Of a DNA stretch of 64,000 nucleotides, positions 31,889-41,055 are shown one piece after another. Made by a program: the position numbers and the translations under genes. Below the pieces are notes generated by a model. That model had not been told where the DNA came from, did not search any database, and was given only the letters and a program-made list of their open reading frames with translations. Source of the DNA: VRUE01 sp036276735. Its GTDB lineage: Bacteria; Actinomycetota; Thermoleophilia; Solirubrobacterales; 70-9. The first letter of the stretch is position 1, and each line of letters opens with the position of its first letter. The stretch spans positions 1 to 64,000 of the forward strand of contig DASUOH010000040.1 in the NCBI GenBank assembly GCA_036276735.1. Reading direction: 5' to 3'.

Positions 31889-34514
31889 CCGCGGCGAGCT
31901 CTTCCTCATCGACGGCAACTCGCTCGCCTACCGCGCCTTCTTCGCGCTGCCCGAGTCGATCGGGACCAGCGACGGGCGGCCGACCAACGCGATCTACGGC
32001 CTCGCCTCGATGCTGGTGAAAATCATCGTCGAGCACCGGCCGGCCGGCGTCGTCGTCGCCTGGGACGCCGGAATGTCGGGCCGCGAGAAGACCTACGACC
32101 TCTACAAGGCCCACCGGCCCTCGCGTCCGGACCTGCTGGCTGAGCAGTGGCCCAACCTGATGCCGCTGGTCGACGCCTTCGGCTACACCAACGTCAAGGT
32201 CGCCGGCTACGAGGCCGACGACGTGATCGGCACGCTGGCCCGCCGCGCCCAGGAGCAGGGCATCCCGGTGATGGTCGTCTCCGGCGACCGCGACGTCTAC
32301 CAGCTGGTCAGCGACGGAATCCGGGTGATGACCACGTCGCGCGGCGTCACCGACACGAAAATCTACGACCGCGACGGCGTCGTCGAGCGCTACGGCGTAC
32401 CGCCAGAGCTGGTCACCGACCTGATCGGCCTCAAAGGCGACACCTCAGACAACATCCCCGGCGTCCCAGGCATCGGCGACAAGACTGCCGCCCAGCTCCT
32501 GCAGCGGTTCGGCTCACTGGAGGAGGTGCTGGCGAACGTCGAGGAGATCTCGGGTGTCAAGCGCAAGCAGAATCTCGTCGAGCACGCCGAGGACGCGCAA
32601 GTCTCCAAGCAGCTGGCAACGCTCGACTGCGAGGTGGAGACCGGCATCGACCTCGACGAGGTGATGGCGGCGGAGGCCGACCGGGGCGCGCTGCGCGAGT
32701 TCATGCGCGAGTTCGAGCTGCGTGCCGTGATGGAGCGGCTCGAAGAGGGCCTCCCCGAGGGTGAGGCGGTTCCGGGCCGCAGCGTCGAGACCGAGCTGGC
32801 GGTCGAGGCGCTCGAAGGCTCACCCGCCGATATCGGCCCAGGCCCCGTGTCGGTGGCGATCGCGGGCGAGCGCTGGGCGGCCGACGACGGCGAGCGGGTG
32901 GTGACGGGAACCGGGACGCTGGAGGAGCTGGCGGCAGGGCTTGCCGGCAAGCCACTCGTTGCCCACGACGCTAAGTCGCTCGGGGGCGGCCGCCACGGGT
33001 TGCTCGCTGCCGCCGCTCGCCAGGGCGCGGCGGTCGAGCTCGAGCACGACACGGTGCTCGGCGCGTACCTGCTCGAGCCACAGCGCCGTACCTATGACCT
33101 GGTCGAGCTTGCCGCCGACGCCGGCATCGGTCTCGCCGAGTCGGCAGCCGCCAAGGCCGCGGCCGAGCAGGGCGACGGGGACGGGCAGCTCGCCCTCGGG
33201 GACGAGGTCGAGGCGAGGCTGGAGCCCGCCGAGGAAGCCAAGCTCGTGGCCGCCCTCGCCGAAGCGCAGCGGCCGCGGCTCGAGGAGCTGGGCTTGACGC
33301 CGCTGCTGCGCGACGTCGAGTTGCCGCTGGTCCACGTCCTCGCCGCGCTGGAACGGGAGGGGCTGAAGCTCGACGCCGAACGCCTCGCCGAGGTCGGCGC
33401 CGGCTTTGGCGAGCGGATCGCCAGCCTCGAAAAGGAGATCTTCGAGCTGGCGGAGGAGGAGTTCACGATCGGCTCGCCGCAGCAGGTCGGTCGCGTCCTC
33501 TTCGAGAAGCTCGGCCTGACCCGCAAGCGCCGCGGCAAGACCGGCTTCTCGACCGACGCCCGCGTGCTCGCCCAGATTCGCGACGAGCATCCGATCGTCG
33601 AGAAGATCGAGTCCTGGCGCGAGCTGAGCAAGCTGAAGAGCACGTACCTCGACACGCTGCCGGACCTGATCGATCCGCAGACGGGCCGCGTCCACACGAC
33701 CTTCAACCAGGCGTCGACCACCACCGGACGCCTCTCCAGCACCAACCCGAACCTGCAGAACATCCCGATCCGCACGGAGATCGGGCGGCCGGTCCGGGCC
33801 TGCTTCGTAGCCGCCGAGGGTGCGCAGCTGCTTTCCGCCGATTACAGCCAGGTCGAGCTGCGTGTCCTCGCCCACGTCGCCGACGAGCAGGTGCTGAAGG
33901 ACGTCTTCGAGGCTGGCGAAGACGTCCATGCCGCGACCGCCGCCGAGGTCTTCGAGATCGACCGCGCCGACGTCGACGTCGGCCAGCGCTCGAAGGCGAA
34001 GATGGTCAACTTCGGCATCGTCTACGGGCTCACCGGCTTCGGCCTCGCCGACCGGCTCAACATCCCGCGCAAGGAGGGCGAGGAATTCGTCGCCCGCTAC
34101 CTGGAGCGGTTCCCCGCCGTCCGCGCCTTCCGCGAGCAGACGATCGAACGCGCCCAGGAGGAGGGCTTCGTCACCACGCTGATGGGGCGGCGCCGGCCGA
34201 TCCCGGAGCTGCGCTCGGCCAACCCCAACACGCGGCGGCTCGGTGAGCGGCTCGCGGTCAACACCGTGATCCAGGGCACGGCGGCGGACATCATCAAGGT
34301 CGCCATGGTGCGTTGTCACAGCGCCCTGCGCGACTCCGGCATCGAGACCCGACTGGTCCTGCAGATCCACGACGAGCTGCTCTTCGAGGGCCCGCCGCAG
34401 GAGATGGAGGAGGCGACGACGCTGGTGCGGCGCGAGATGTGCCGCGCCTACTCGCTCGACCCGCCGCTCGAGGTCGACGTCGGGGTCGGCGCCGACTGGC
34501 TCGACGCCAAGTAG
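31869..34514 (+). CDS. polA: DNA polymerase I without a working proofreading site
   Basis: An 881-residue Pol I for Okazaki fragment processing and repair. The 5' nuclease domain (about 1-290) has LFLIDGNSLAYRAFFALPE, ADDVIGTLAR and GLKGDTSDNIPGVPGIGDK. In the 3'-5' exonuclease region the DxE and other acidic motifs are missing (SVAIAGERWAA), as in many actinobacterial enzymes. Polymerase motif A is SADYSQVELR, motif B is KMVNFGIVYG and motif C is LQIHDELLFE. TAGAGT ends 8 nt before the ATG at 31869, which fixes the start; a much longer upstream reading is a shadow frame. It overlaps the DUF559 gene. Confidence 0.96.
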   Translation: MPTKDPDRGELFLIDGNSLAYRAFFALPESIGTSDGRPTNAIYGLASMLVKIIVEHRPAGVVVAWDAGMSGREKTYDLYKAHRPSRPDLLAEQWPNLMPLVDAFGYTNVKVAGYEADDVIGTLARRAQEQGIPVMVVSGDRDVYQLVSDGIRVMTTSRGVTDTKIYDRDGVVERYGVPPELVTDLIGLKGDTSDNIPGVPGIGDKTAAQLLQRFGSLEEVLANVEEISGVKRKQNLVEHAEDAQVSKQLATLDCEVETGIDLDEVMAAEADRGALREFMREFELRAVMERLEEGLPEGEAVPGRSVETELAVEALEGSPADIGPGPVSVAIAGERWAADDGERVVTGTGTLEELAAGLAGKPLVAHDAKSLGGGRHGLLAAAARQGAAVELEHDTVLGAYLLEPQRRTYDLVELAADAGIGLAESAAAKAAAEQGDGDGQLALGDEVEARLEPAEEAKLVAALAEAQRPRLEELGLTPLLRDVELPLVHVLAALEREGLKLDAERLAEVGAGFGERIASLEKEIFELAEEEFTIGSPQQVGRVLFEKLGLTRKRRGKTGFSTDARVLAQIRDEHPIVEKIESWRELSKLKSTYLDTLPDLIDPQTGRVHTTFNQASTTTGRLSSTNPNLQNIPIRTEIGRPVRACFVAAEGAQLLSADYSQVELRVLAHVADEQVLKDVFEAGEDVHAATAAEVFEIDRADVDVGQRSKAKMVNFGIVYGLTGFGLADRLNIPRKEGEEFVARYLERFPAVRAFREQTIERAQEEGFVTTLMGRRRPIPELRSANPNTRRLGERLAVNTVIQGTAADIIKVAMVRCHSALRDSGIETRLVLQIHDELLFEGPPQEMEEATTLVRREMCRAYSLDPPLEVDVGVGADWLDAK

Positions 34515-34552
34515 GCGGCGCGCGGCCGAGCCGGTCGGACGCCACGCCGCCT
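34513..34552 (+). terminator. GC hairpin after polA
   Basis: AGGCGGCG (34513-34520) pairs perfectly with CGCCGCCT (34545-34552) just after the polA stop. No T-run follows, so a Rho-independent role is uncertain. Confidence 0.4.
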
Positions 34553-34567
34553 GAGAGGATGGCCGCC

Positions 34568-35005
34568 ATGGACCGAGGGCTCGCGATTCTGTTGACCGCG
34601 GTTGCCGGCGGTCTGATCGCGCTCCAGGCGCCGATCAACGCCGAACTGGGACGGGCGACCGGCAACCTGCCAGCGGCGCTCGTCTCGTTCGTGATCGGCA
34701 CCGTCGCCCTGGCCGCGATCGTCGTCATCAGCGGCAAGGCGGGAGGACTCGGCTCCACCTTCGACGTCAGCTGGTACTACCTGCTCGGCGGGCTGCTCGG
34801 CGCCGTCTATGTCACCAACGCACTCATCGCCGTCTCGGTGATCGGCGCCGGCGGAGTGGCGGCGCTTACGGTCGCCGCGCAGCTCGGCGCCTCCCTGGCG
34901 ATCGACCGGCTCGGGCTATTCGGCCTCGACGAGGTCCCGCTCACGCCCGAGCGTCTGCTCGGCGTGGTCCTGCTGCTTGCCGGCACGGTCCTCGTCGTCC
35001 GCTGA
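34568..35005 (+). CDS. DMT-superfamily small transporter (DUF606/YdcZ-like)
   Basis: A 145-residue membrane protein with five hydrophobic segments. AGGLIALQAPINAELGRATGN and LVSFVIGTVALAAIVV are the typical DUF606 start, and a conserved GGLLGAVYVTNALIAV repeat-like segment follows. Members are half-size drug/metabolite transporters whose substrates are mostly unknown. ATG 34568 and ATG 34559 are both possible. The 3' end overlaps the convergent reductase gene by 90 nt. Confidence 0.8.
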   Translation: MDRGLAILLTAVAGGLIALQAPINAELGRATGNLPAALVSFVIGTVALAAIVVISGKAGGLGSTFDVSWYYLLGGLLGAVYVTNALIAVSVIGAGGVAALTVAAQLGASLAIDRLGLFGLDEVPLTPERLLGVVLLLAGTVLVVR

Positions 35006-36136
35006 GCCGAGTTTCCCCGGCGGCGTCTCCCAGGCGAGATCGGGCGGCGCGATCCGCAGGTAGTGACCGAATGACCAGTCGACGAAGCGCCTGCTTCCCA
35101 GCAGCCGGATCAGCGGCCCCAGCAGGCGCGGCGGCACGCGCGGCACCAGCCGCTGCGCCCGCAGCATCCAGCGGAACTTCCACTCGTGCTCGTCGTGGAA
35201 CCGGGCGTAGGAGGCGGCGGCCTCCTCGCGGTCCTGGCGGTCCTCTACGACCGCGCGCAGCTCGCGCCCGAGGACGATCCCGAAGTAGAGGGCCGTCCTG
35301 ATCCCCTCGGCGGTCAACGGCAGACAGTGCCCGGCCGAGTCGCCGGCGAAGAAGACGCCGCCCTCGGTGGCGTGGCGCAGCTCGTGGGGGATCCAATTCC
35401 CTTGGTAGCGGACCCGGTCCTGGCCGAGGTCCTCGGCGAGCAGCTCGGTGGTCTGGCGGACGTGGAAACGCGGGTCGAACGAGCCGACGCCGATCCGCAG
35501 CTCGTCGCGGGCGGGGAAGGACCAGCCGTAGCCGGCCGGGACGTAGCGGCGGTCGATCCAGATCTCGAGGTCCTCGGCGCTGCCGTGCGGGTGGACCTCG
35601 AGGCCGCGCGAGAGCGGCGCATCGGGCGGCTGGTAGCCGTCGCCGCTGGCCAGCACGCGCCGCCAGCCGAGCGCATCGACGACGAGCGGCGCCGAGAGGA
35701 CGCCGCGGTCCGTGTCGACCGCGATCGCCCCGTCGCCATCCACGGGGCCGGTGCGTCGGTTCACCTTGGCGGTCTCGAAGCGGGCGTCGCAGTCCTTCCA
35801 GAGCAGCTGGCAGAGCTCGCGATAGTCGAAGGTCGAGAAGGTCCAGGGAAGCTTGTAGCGCTTGCTGCCGTGCGGGGTGTGGATGAGCAGCGACTCGAAG
35901 CGCTGGCGCTCGGCGTCCATCAGCCCGGTGGCGCGCAACCACTCGGTCGGGATGCCGCAGGCGGAGGTCTGGCGCTCGCCGATCTCGTAGCGGTCGACGA
36001 CCATCACGTCGGCGCCGCTGCCCGCCAGCTCCCGCGCGATCGCCAGGCCTGCGAAGCTGGCGCCGCAGATCAAGACGTCGTGGCTGCCCGAGAGCGGCCC
36101 CCGTTCGTCGCCTCGTTTGGTGGCCCGGATCGGCAC
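34916..36136 (-). CDS. FAD-dependent oxidoreductase, geranylgeranyl reductase family
   Basis: A 406-residue flavoprotein. The FAD-binding start is HDVLICGASFAGLAIARELAG, and the second FAD motif is GGVFFAGDSAGHCLPLTAEGI, the pattern of geranylgeranyl reductases that saturate isoprenoid chains of lipids or quinones. TACTCT on the minus strand ends 6 nt before the GTG at 36136, which fixes the start. The tail (GRERDLVEAE) overlaps the end of the convergent transporter gene. Menaquinone or polyprenyl modification is an inference from the family. Confidence 0.85.
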   Translation of the reverse strand: MPIRATKRGDERGPLSGSHDVLICGASFAGLAIARELAGSGADVMVVDRYEIGERQTSACGIPTEWLRATGLMDAERQRFESLLIHTPHGSKRYKLPWTFSTFDYRELCQLLWKDCDARFETAKVNRRTGPVDGDGAIAVDTDRGVLSAPLVVDALGWRRVLASGDGYQPPDAPLSRGLEVHPHGSAEDLEIWIDRRYVPAGYGWSFPARDELRIGVGSFDPRFHVRQTTELLAEDLGQDRVRYQGNWIPHELRHATEGGVFFAGDSAGHCLPLTAEGIRTALYFGIVLGRELRAVVEDRQDREEAAASYARFHDEHEWKFRWMLRAQRLVPRVPPRLLGPLIRLLGSRRFVDWSFGHYLRIAPPDLAWETPPGKLGSADDEDRAGKQQDHAEQTLGRERDLVEAE

Positions 36137-36182
36137 GGCGCCAGAGTACAGGGCACGGAATTTCGTGTAATTATCTGCCGCT
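36137..36182. promoter_or_regulatory. Divergent promoter region between the reductase and rpsA
   Basis: Forty-six bases separate two divergent starts. The minus-strand -10 TACTCT serves the reductase. For rpsA, TAATTA (36168-36173, palindromic) or the adjacent TTATCT lies 6-9 nt before the GTG at 36183. AT-rich sequence stands out against the surrounding GC. Confidence 0.45.
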
Positions 36183-37778
36183 GTGTCCGTGACCGATACG
36201 ACCAGTCCATCAGAGCCAGCCGGAGTACCCGTCGAGGGTTCCGGCGGCCTTCTGCTCGAAGTAGCGGGCAAGGTCGTCCCCAACTACGCGGCGACGATGG
36301 TGTCCTTCGACGAGGGGGACGTCGTCAAAGGCAAGGTCGTCCGGATCGACAAAGACGAGGTCCTCGTCGATATCGGCTACAAGTCGGAGGGCGTCATTCC
36401 CTCGACCGAGCTTTCGATCCGCAAGTCGGTCGACCCGGCTGATGAGGTCGAGCTGGGCGAAGAGCTCGACGCGCTGGTCCTCACCAAAGAGGACAGCGAG
36501 GGCCGCCTGGTCCTCTCCAAGAAACGAGCTCGCTTCGAGAAGGCCTGGCGCCGCATCGAGGCAGCCGCCGAGTCGGGCGAACCGGTCGAGGGCACCGTGA
36601 TCGAGGTCGTCAAGGGCGGTCTCATCCTCGACCTCGGCGTGCGCGGCTTCCTTCCCGCCTCGCTGGTCGACATTCGCCGCGTCCACAACCTCGACGAGTT
36701 CCTCGGTCAGACGCTCGAGTGCAAAGTCATCGAGCTCAACCGCAGCCGCAACAACGTCGTCCTCTCGCGGCGCGCCGTGCTCGAGGAAGAGCGCAAGGAG
36801 GTGCGCGAGCAGATCCTCGGCCGGCTCGAGCCCGGCCAGGTGGTCGAGGGCAAGATCTCCAACATCGTCGACTTCGGCGCCTTCGTCGATCTCGACGGCA
36901 TCGACGGCCTCGTCCACATCTCCGAGCTTTCATGGAGCCACGTCAACCACCCCTCCGAGGTTGTCTCGATCGGGGACACGGTGCGGATCAAAGTGCTCGA
37001 CATCGATCGCGACCGGCAGCGGATCTCCCTGGGCCTCAAGCAGACGCAGGAGGACCCCTGGCAGCGGGTCATCAGCACCCACCGGTCGGGCGACGTGCTC
37101 GAGGGCACGGTCACCAAGGTGGTCGCCTTCGGCGCCTTCGTCGAGATCCTGCCCGGCGTCGAGGGTCTGGTCCACATCTCCGAGCTGGCCGACCACCACG
37201 TCGAGAATCCCTCCGAGGTGGTCCAGCCGGACGCCAAGCTCAACGTCAAGATCCTCGAGATCGACGAAGAGCGGCGGCGGCTGTCGCTGAGCATCAAGCG
37301 GGTCGAGGGGCAGAACATGCCGATGGGGGACCTGGGCGCGCAGATGGAAGCGGCTGAAGGTGCTTCTGAGGAGGGCTCGGACGGCGAGGCATCGGGCGAT
37401 GAGGCCGCGGGTCCTGTCGCGGAGGAGCCCCGGCCCGCGGGTCCTGTCGCGGAGGACGGCGACTCGTCCTCGCAAGCTGCGGGCGAGTCCCCATCCTCCA
37501 CGCCACCCGCGGGAGAGGCGGATGAGCAGGACGTTGAGCCGATCGCCGAGGAGACGGTGCCGCCAAGCCCCGAGGCCGCCGCTCAGGAGACGGCTGCCCA
37601 AGAGGAAGTCGCCGAGTCGAATGGCGAGGGCAACGTGGAAGACGTTCCGCAGGAGGGGGAATCGGTGCAGGAAAGGCCTGACTCTCCCGATGACCTCGAC
37701 GAGGCCGCGGGTGAGGGTGACGCCGGTGGCGAGCCCGCCGGCGACCAAGAGCAGACGAGCGAGTCCGAGCAGGTCTGA
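36183..37778 (+). CDS. rpsA: Ribosomal protein S1 with four S1 domains and an acidic, palindrome-containing tail
   Basis: A 531-residue S1 protein that brings mRNA to the 30S subunit. Four S1 domains are clear: about residues 38-107 (GDVVKGKVVRIDKDEVLVDI), 125-195, 210-280 (VVEGKISNIVDFGAFVDLDG) and 297-367 (VLEGTVTKVVAFGAFVEILP). The remaining 150 residues are very acidic, Ala/Glu/Pro-rich and probably disordered. In that tail a family B palindrome and a 20-nt direct repeat (37407-37426 and 37437-37456) encode AGPVAEEPRPAGPVAEDGD. GTG 36183 is used; GTG 36189 is possible. Actinobacterial S1 proteins usually have four domains, so domain number is normal. Confidence 0.94.
   Translation: MSVTDTTSPSEPAGVPVEGSGGLLLEVAGKVVPNYAATMVSFDEGDVVKGKVVRIDKDEVLVDIGYKSEGVIPSTELSIRKSVDPADEVELGEELDALVLTKEDSEGRLVLSKKRARFEKAWRRIEAAAESGEPVEGTVIEVVKGGLILDLGVRGFLPASLVDIRRVHNLDEFLGQTLECKVIELNRSRNNVVLSRRAVLEEERKEVREQILGRLEPGQVVEGKISNIVDFGAFVDLDGIDGLVHISELSWSHVNHPSEVVSIGDTVRIKVLDIDRDRQRISLGLKQTQEDPWQRVISTHRSGDVLEGTVTKVVAFGAFVEILPGVEGLVHISELADHHVENPSEVVQPDAKLNVKILEIDEERRRLSLSIKRVEGQNMPMGDLGAQMEAAEGASEEGSDGEASGDEAAGPVAEEPRPAGPVAEDGDSSSQAAGESPSSTPPAGEADEQDVEPIAEETVPPSPEAAAQETAAQEEVAESNGEGNVEDVPQEGESVQERPDSPDDLDEAAGEGDAGGEPAGDQEQTSESEQV
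37407..37513 (+). repeat. Palindromic element, family B copy 2 (inside rpsA), with tandem left end
   Basis: The left end GCGGGTCCTGTCGCGGAGGA occurs twice (37407-37426 and 37437-37456). The second copy leads into a stem (GGAGGACGGCGACTCG pairing with CGAGTCCCCATCCTCC) around the core TCCTCGCAAGCTGCGGG, and ends ACGCCACCCGCGGG. The core matches copy 1 at 21971 with one difference; the stem sequence differs but is kept paired. Confidence 0.75.
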
Positions 37779-37787
37779 GCGGCGTCC

Positions 37788-38372
37788 TTGGCGCCGCCGC
37801 TGACGATCGGGCTGACCGGCGGCATCGCGGCCGGGAAGTCCGAGGCGCTGGCCGCCTTCGAGCGGCTAGGCGCGGCGACGATCTCCAGCGACGCGGTCGT
37901 CCACAGCCTGCTCGATTCCGAGCCGCTGTCGGGACGCCTCATCGCCCGCTGGGGTGCTGACGTGGCGCCCGAGGGCAGGGTTGACCGGACCAAGGTCGGC
38001 GAGATCGTTTTCGCGGACCCGGGGGAGCTGAGCTGGCTGGAGGAACAGATCCATCCCCTGGTCGGGAGGCGGATCGCTGCCTGGTTGAACGGCCTGCCGG
38101 AGAGCACCGCGCTTGCGGTCGTCGAGGTGCCGCTTCTCTTCGAGTCCGAGATGGAAAAGGTCTTCGACACGACGGTCGCCATCGTCACCGCCGACGAGCT
38201 GCGTCGCGAGCGGGCGGCGGCCCGCGGCCACACCCTCGTCGCCGAGCGCGAGGCCCGGCAGCTGAGCCAGCGGGAGAAGGCCGCCCGCGCCGAGCACGTG
38301 GTCGAGAACGACGGCAGCATCGAGGATCTGGAGGATGAGTTGTCCCGGCTCCTTGACAAGCTGATCGGATGA
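37788..38372 (+). CDS. coaE: Dephospho-CoA kinase
   Basis: A 194-residue P-loop kinase for the last step of coenzyme A synthesis. The Walker A is GLTGGIAAGKSEALAAF, with ISSDAVVHSLL and the lid region HPLVGRRIAAWL typical of CoaE. It starts at TTG 37788, nine bases after the rpsA stop; no ATG is near. It overlaps the next gene (ATGA). The pantothenate genes panCDB of the same pathway lie 17 kb downstream. Confidence 0.93.
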   Translation: MAPPLTIGLTGGIAAGKSEALAAFERLGAATISSDAVVHSLLDSEPLSGRLIARWGADVAPEGRVDRTKVGEIVFADPGELSWLEEQIHPLVGRRIAAWLNGLPESTALAVVEVPLLFESEMEKVFDTTVAIVTADELRRERAAARGHTLVAEREARQLSQREKAARAEHVVENDGSIEDLEDELSRLLDKLIG

Positions 38373-38971
38373 GCCGGAAGCGCAGCCGGCGGGCTCGTAC
38401 GGTCCGCAGGCGTCGCCTCGCCGCAGCTGCCGCGGTGGCCGTGGCCGGTGCCGCCGCGGCGGTGGCGCTCGGGGTTTTCGGCAAAGTGGACGACGCGATC
38501 CAGGAGCTGACGTTGCCGCTGCGCCACGAGGACATCATCCGCCAGGAGGCCGCCCAGTGGGACGTCGAGCCGGCGCTGGTCGCGGGGATGATCTACGCCG
38601 AGTCCCACTTCCGCGACCAGACCTCGCACGCCGACGCCCGCGGCTTGATGCAGATCACGCCGGACACGGCGCGCTTCATCGCCCGCAAGAGCCACGGTAC
38701 CGAGTTCGTGCTCGAGGACCTCTCCGACCCGGACGTGAACATCGCCTACGGGACCTTCTATATGCGCTACCTGCTCGACGCGCTCGACCAGAACGAGGTG
38801 GCGGCGCTGGCCGCCTACAACGCCGGCCTCGGCAATGTCGAAGAGTGGGGCGGGGCGGATCTGGAGCTCGACGACATCGAGTTCGGGGAAACTCGTAGCT
38901 ATGTCGAGCGGGTGCTGGAGAAGCAGGAGGACTACCGGGAGACCTATCCGAGGGAGCTCGGCTATCGATGA
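38369..38971 (+). CDS. Membrane-anchored lytic transglycosylase (SLT domain)
   Basis: A 200-residue protein with an Arg-rich N-terminus, one membrane anchor (about residues 15-36) and a Slt-like lysozyme domain. The catalytic Glu is in LVAGMIYAESHFRDQTSHADARG, followed by GLMQITPDTARFI and the motif AALAAYNAGLGNVEEW. It cleaves peptidoglycan outside the membrane. It overlaps coaE and the MFS gene by four bases each. Confidence 0.88.
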   Translation: MSRKRSRRARTVRRRRLAAAAAVAVAGAAAAVALGVFGKVDDAIQELTLPLRHEDIIRQEAAQWDVEPALVAGMIYAESHFRDQTSHADARGLMQITPDTARFIARKSHGTEFVLEDLSDPDVNIAYGTFYMRYLLDALDQNEVAALAAYNAGLGNVEEWGGADLELDDIEFGETRSYVERVLEKQEDYRETYPRELGYR

Positions 38972-40335
38972 GTGAGCCGCGGCCCCGACTCGTCGCCCTC
39001 GCAGGAGCGGTTGGCCTCGTCCTCGCCGATTCGTCAATCGTCGTCCTGGCGCTGCCCGAGATCTACCGCGACCTCGACACCGGTGTCGCCGGCGTCACCT
39101 GGGTGCTCGTCTCTTTCAATCTGGTCCTCGCCCTCTCCGCGGTGCCCATCGCTCAGCTGGGTCGTCGCGTCGGGCCGGGGCGTACCGCCGCGGTCGGTCT
39201 AGCGGTCTTCGCCGGCGCCGGCGTGGCCTGCGGTGTCGCCAGCGAGCTGGGAACGCTGATCGCGGCCCGCTGCGTGCAGGCGCTGGGGGGCGCCGCGGCG
39301 GTGACGGCGGCGCTCGAGCTGCTTCCAGCCAACCTGGGCTCGGAGCGACGGGCCGCCACGGTCTGGGCCGCAGCCGGGGCGACCGGCGCGGCGTTGGGGC
39401 CGGCGGTCGGCGGCCTGCTCACCGAGCTGGTCTCCTGGCAGTCGGTCTTCCTGATCCAGGCGCCGCTGGCGATCGCCGCCGGCGTCCCGGTACTCGCGGT
39501 GGCGAGGCACGAGGCGGCGACCGGCGTGATCGCCTCTGAGCTGCGCCGGACGGGCCGTCCCCACCTGCTCGCCAACCTGGCGCTGGCGATGACCTCGGCC
39601 GCGATCGCCGCGGCGCTCTTCCTGCTCGTGCTGCTGCTGATCGAGGGCTGGCGGTTGACCCCGATCGGCGCCGCCGTGGTTGTCACCGCGATGCCGCTCG
39701 CCGCGGTGTTGGGCAGTCGCCTCGGCTCCGGGGTCGCGAGCGCCAAGGCACGTGCCGCCGCCGGGGCGATCCTCGTCGCCGGCGGGCTGGGGGGCCTTGC
39801 CCTCCTCCCTAAGGCTGAGATCGTCCTGACCTTGCCGCCGCAGCTGTTGGTGGGGGTCGGCCTTTCGCTCGTGCTCTCGGCGCTCACGGAGACGGCGCTG
39901 GAGGGTCGCTCGCCGCAGGCGATCCACGGCGGTTGGACGATCGCCTCGCGTCACCTGGGTGTCGCGATCGGCCTGATCGCACTGACGCCGCTCTTCACCG
40001 CCGACATCGCCGAGCAGCGCCGCGACGCGATCGCCTCCGGCACCGCGGTCGTGCTCGACTCCGAGGTCAGCCCGCTGCTCAAGCTGGAGGTCTCGCAGCG
40101 TCTCGACGACCGGCTCGAGGAAGAGCGGGGCAAAGTTCCGACGATCGGGCCGGCCTTCGAGCCGCTCCCAGAGGATCCCGGCGAGCGGGAGGAAGTGGTG
40201 CAGCTGCGCGACGAACTCCAGGACCAGCTCGACCGTGGCGCCACGCACGCCTTCAGCCCTTCGTTCGGCCTCGGCGCGGTAATCGGCCTACTGGCGCTGC
40301 TTCCGATTGGCCTGGCGCGGCGGGTCGAGCTGTGA
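38968..40335 (+). CDS. MFS transporter, EmrB/QacA-like
   Basis: A 455-residue major facilitator with about 12-14 helices. The start LVALAGAVGLVLADSSIVVLALPEIYRDL and the motif IAQLGRRVGPGRTAAVG (motif A-like) match DHA2 drug exporters, as does the ALGGAAAVTAALELLPANL helix. A hydrophilic segment of about 60 residues, which lies before the last helix and faces outside or inside, is unusual. The substrate is unknown. It overlaps the transglycosylase gene by four bases. Confidence 0.82.
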   Translation: MSEPRPRLVALAGAVGLVLADSSIVVLALPEIYRDLDTGVAGVTWVLVSFNLVLALSAVPIAQLGRRVGPGRTAAVGLAVFAGAGVACGVASELGTLIAARCVQALGGAAAVTAALELLPANLGSERRAATVWAAAGATGAALGPAVGGLLTELVSWQSVFLIQAPLAIAAGVPVLAVARHEAATGVIASELRRTGRPHLLANLALAMTSAAIAAALFLLVLLLIEGWRLTPIGAAVVVTAMPLAAVLGSRLGSGVASAKARAAAGAILVAGGLGGLALLPKAEIVLTLPPQLLVGVGLSLVLSALTETALEGRSPQAIHGGWTIASRHLGVAIGLIALTPLFTADIAEQRRDAIASGTAVVLDSEVSPLLKLEVSQRLDDRLEEERGKVPTIGPAFEPLPEDPGEREEVVQLRDELQDQLDRGATHAFSPSFGLGAVIGLLALLPIGLARRVEL

Positions 40336-40399
40336 TCGCGGAGCGAGCAAGCGTGCATATCTGGTTCTTCGCGCCGCGAGCGAAGCGGAGGTATTCGTG

Positions 40400-40921
40400 G
40401 TGAACGTCGGCCGCGATTGGCTGTTGGTCGCGGTGGCGGCGGTTGCCTCACTGGCCCTGGTCGGGGCCTATCTGGCTGCCGGCGGCTCCTCCTACGCGCC
40501 CGCCAAGGTCCAGGACCCGTGCGAGCCGCGCGAATGGCGGGATCCCGGCAGCCTCGAGGAGATCGCCGAGCAGTTCTCGCTCTCGGCGCTCGACGGCGCC
40601 GCCTGCGAGTTGGGGGTGACGCGCGAGACGCTGGCGCGGGCGTTGGCGACGCCGCGCGCGCGAGAGCGCTTCGCCGAGCGTTACGGGGTCTCCGAAGCCG
40701 AGTTGGCGCGGGCGATCCGGGCCGGTCTGGTGCGCGCGGTCGACGATGCCGAGCGAGCCGGCGCAATTCCTCCGCTGATCGCCGGGCCGCTGCGCGAGAC
40801 CGTGCGGCGGATCCCGCTCGACCAGGCGATCGAACTGGTCAACGACGCAAGCGGCCTCCTCGACGAAGCGCAGAATTTCCTCGGCCCCGCCCAGGGCCTG
40901 CTCGAACAGTTCCTGCCCTAA
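40400..40921 (+). CDS. Hypothetical protein with an N-terminal membrane segment
   Basis: A 173-residue protein that I do not recognise. One hydrophobic segment (VGRDWLLVAVAAVASLALVGAYLAA) at the start is followed by a soluble helical part with two Cys (QDPCEPREW and GAACELGVT) and repeated short helices (RETLARALATPRARERFAERYGVSEAELARAI). It may be a secreted or anchored protein. GTG 40400 and GTG 40397 are equally possible. It lies downstream of the MFS gene and before palindrome C2. Confidence 0.6.
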   Translation: MNVGRDWLLVAVAAVASLALVGAYLAAGGSSYAPAKVQDPCEPREWRDPGSLEEIAEQFSLSALDGAACELGVTRETLARALATPRARERFAERYGVSEAELARAIRAGLVRAVDDAERAGAIPPLIAGPLRETVRRIPLDQAIELVNDASGLLDEAQNFLGPAQGLLEQFLP

Positions 40922-40936
40922 TAGCTCTCTTCCCCA

Positions 40937-41049
40937 GGGCCGTATCCGGTAGGGGTGAAACGTCTTGTACTTTTTCTGCGCCAACGACCTCGGACGGCCG
41001 CCGACGGTCTTCAGAAAAAGTTAAGTGGAACCCCTACCGGATACGGCCC
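40937..41049 (-). repeat. Palindromic element, family C copy 2
   Basis: Perfect 20-bp arms (GGGCCGTATCCGGTAGGGGT at 40937-40956; complement at 41030-41049) flank a 73-nt core. Read on the minus strand the core shares CTTAACTTTTTCTGAAGACC and GTTGGCGCAGAAAAAGTACA with copy 1 (8508-8621). It lies between the ends of two convergent genes. Confidence 0.85.
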
Positions 41050-41055
41050 GCCCTG

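Noticed and set aside
37407..37456. Possible CRISPR-like direct repeat in rpsA
   Set aside because: There are only two repeat units with a 10-nt gap, inside a coding tail, and no cas genes. It is part of a family B element.
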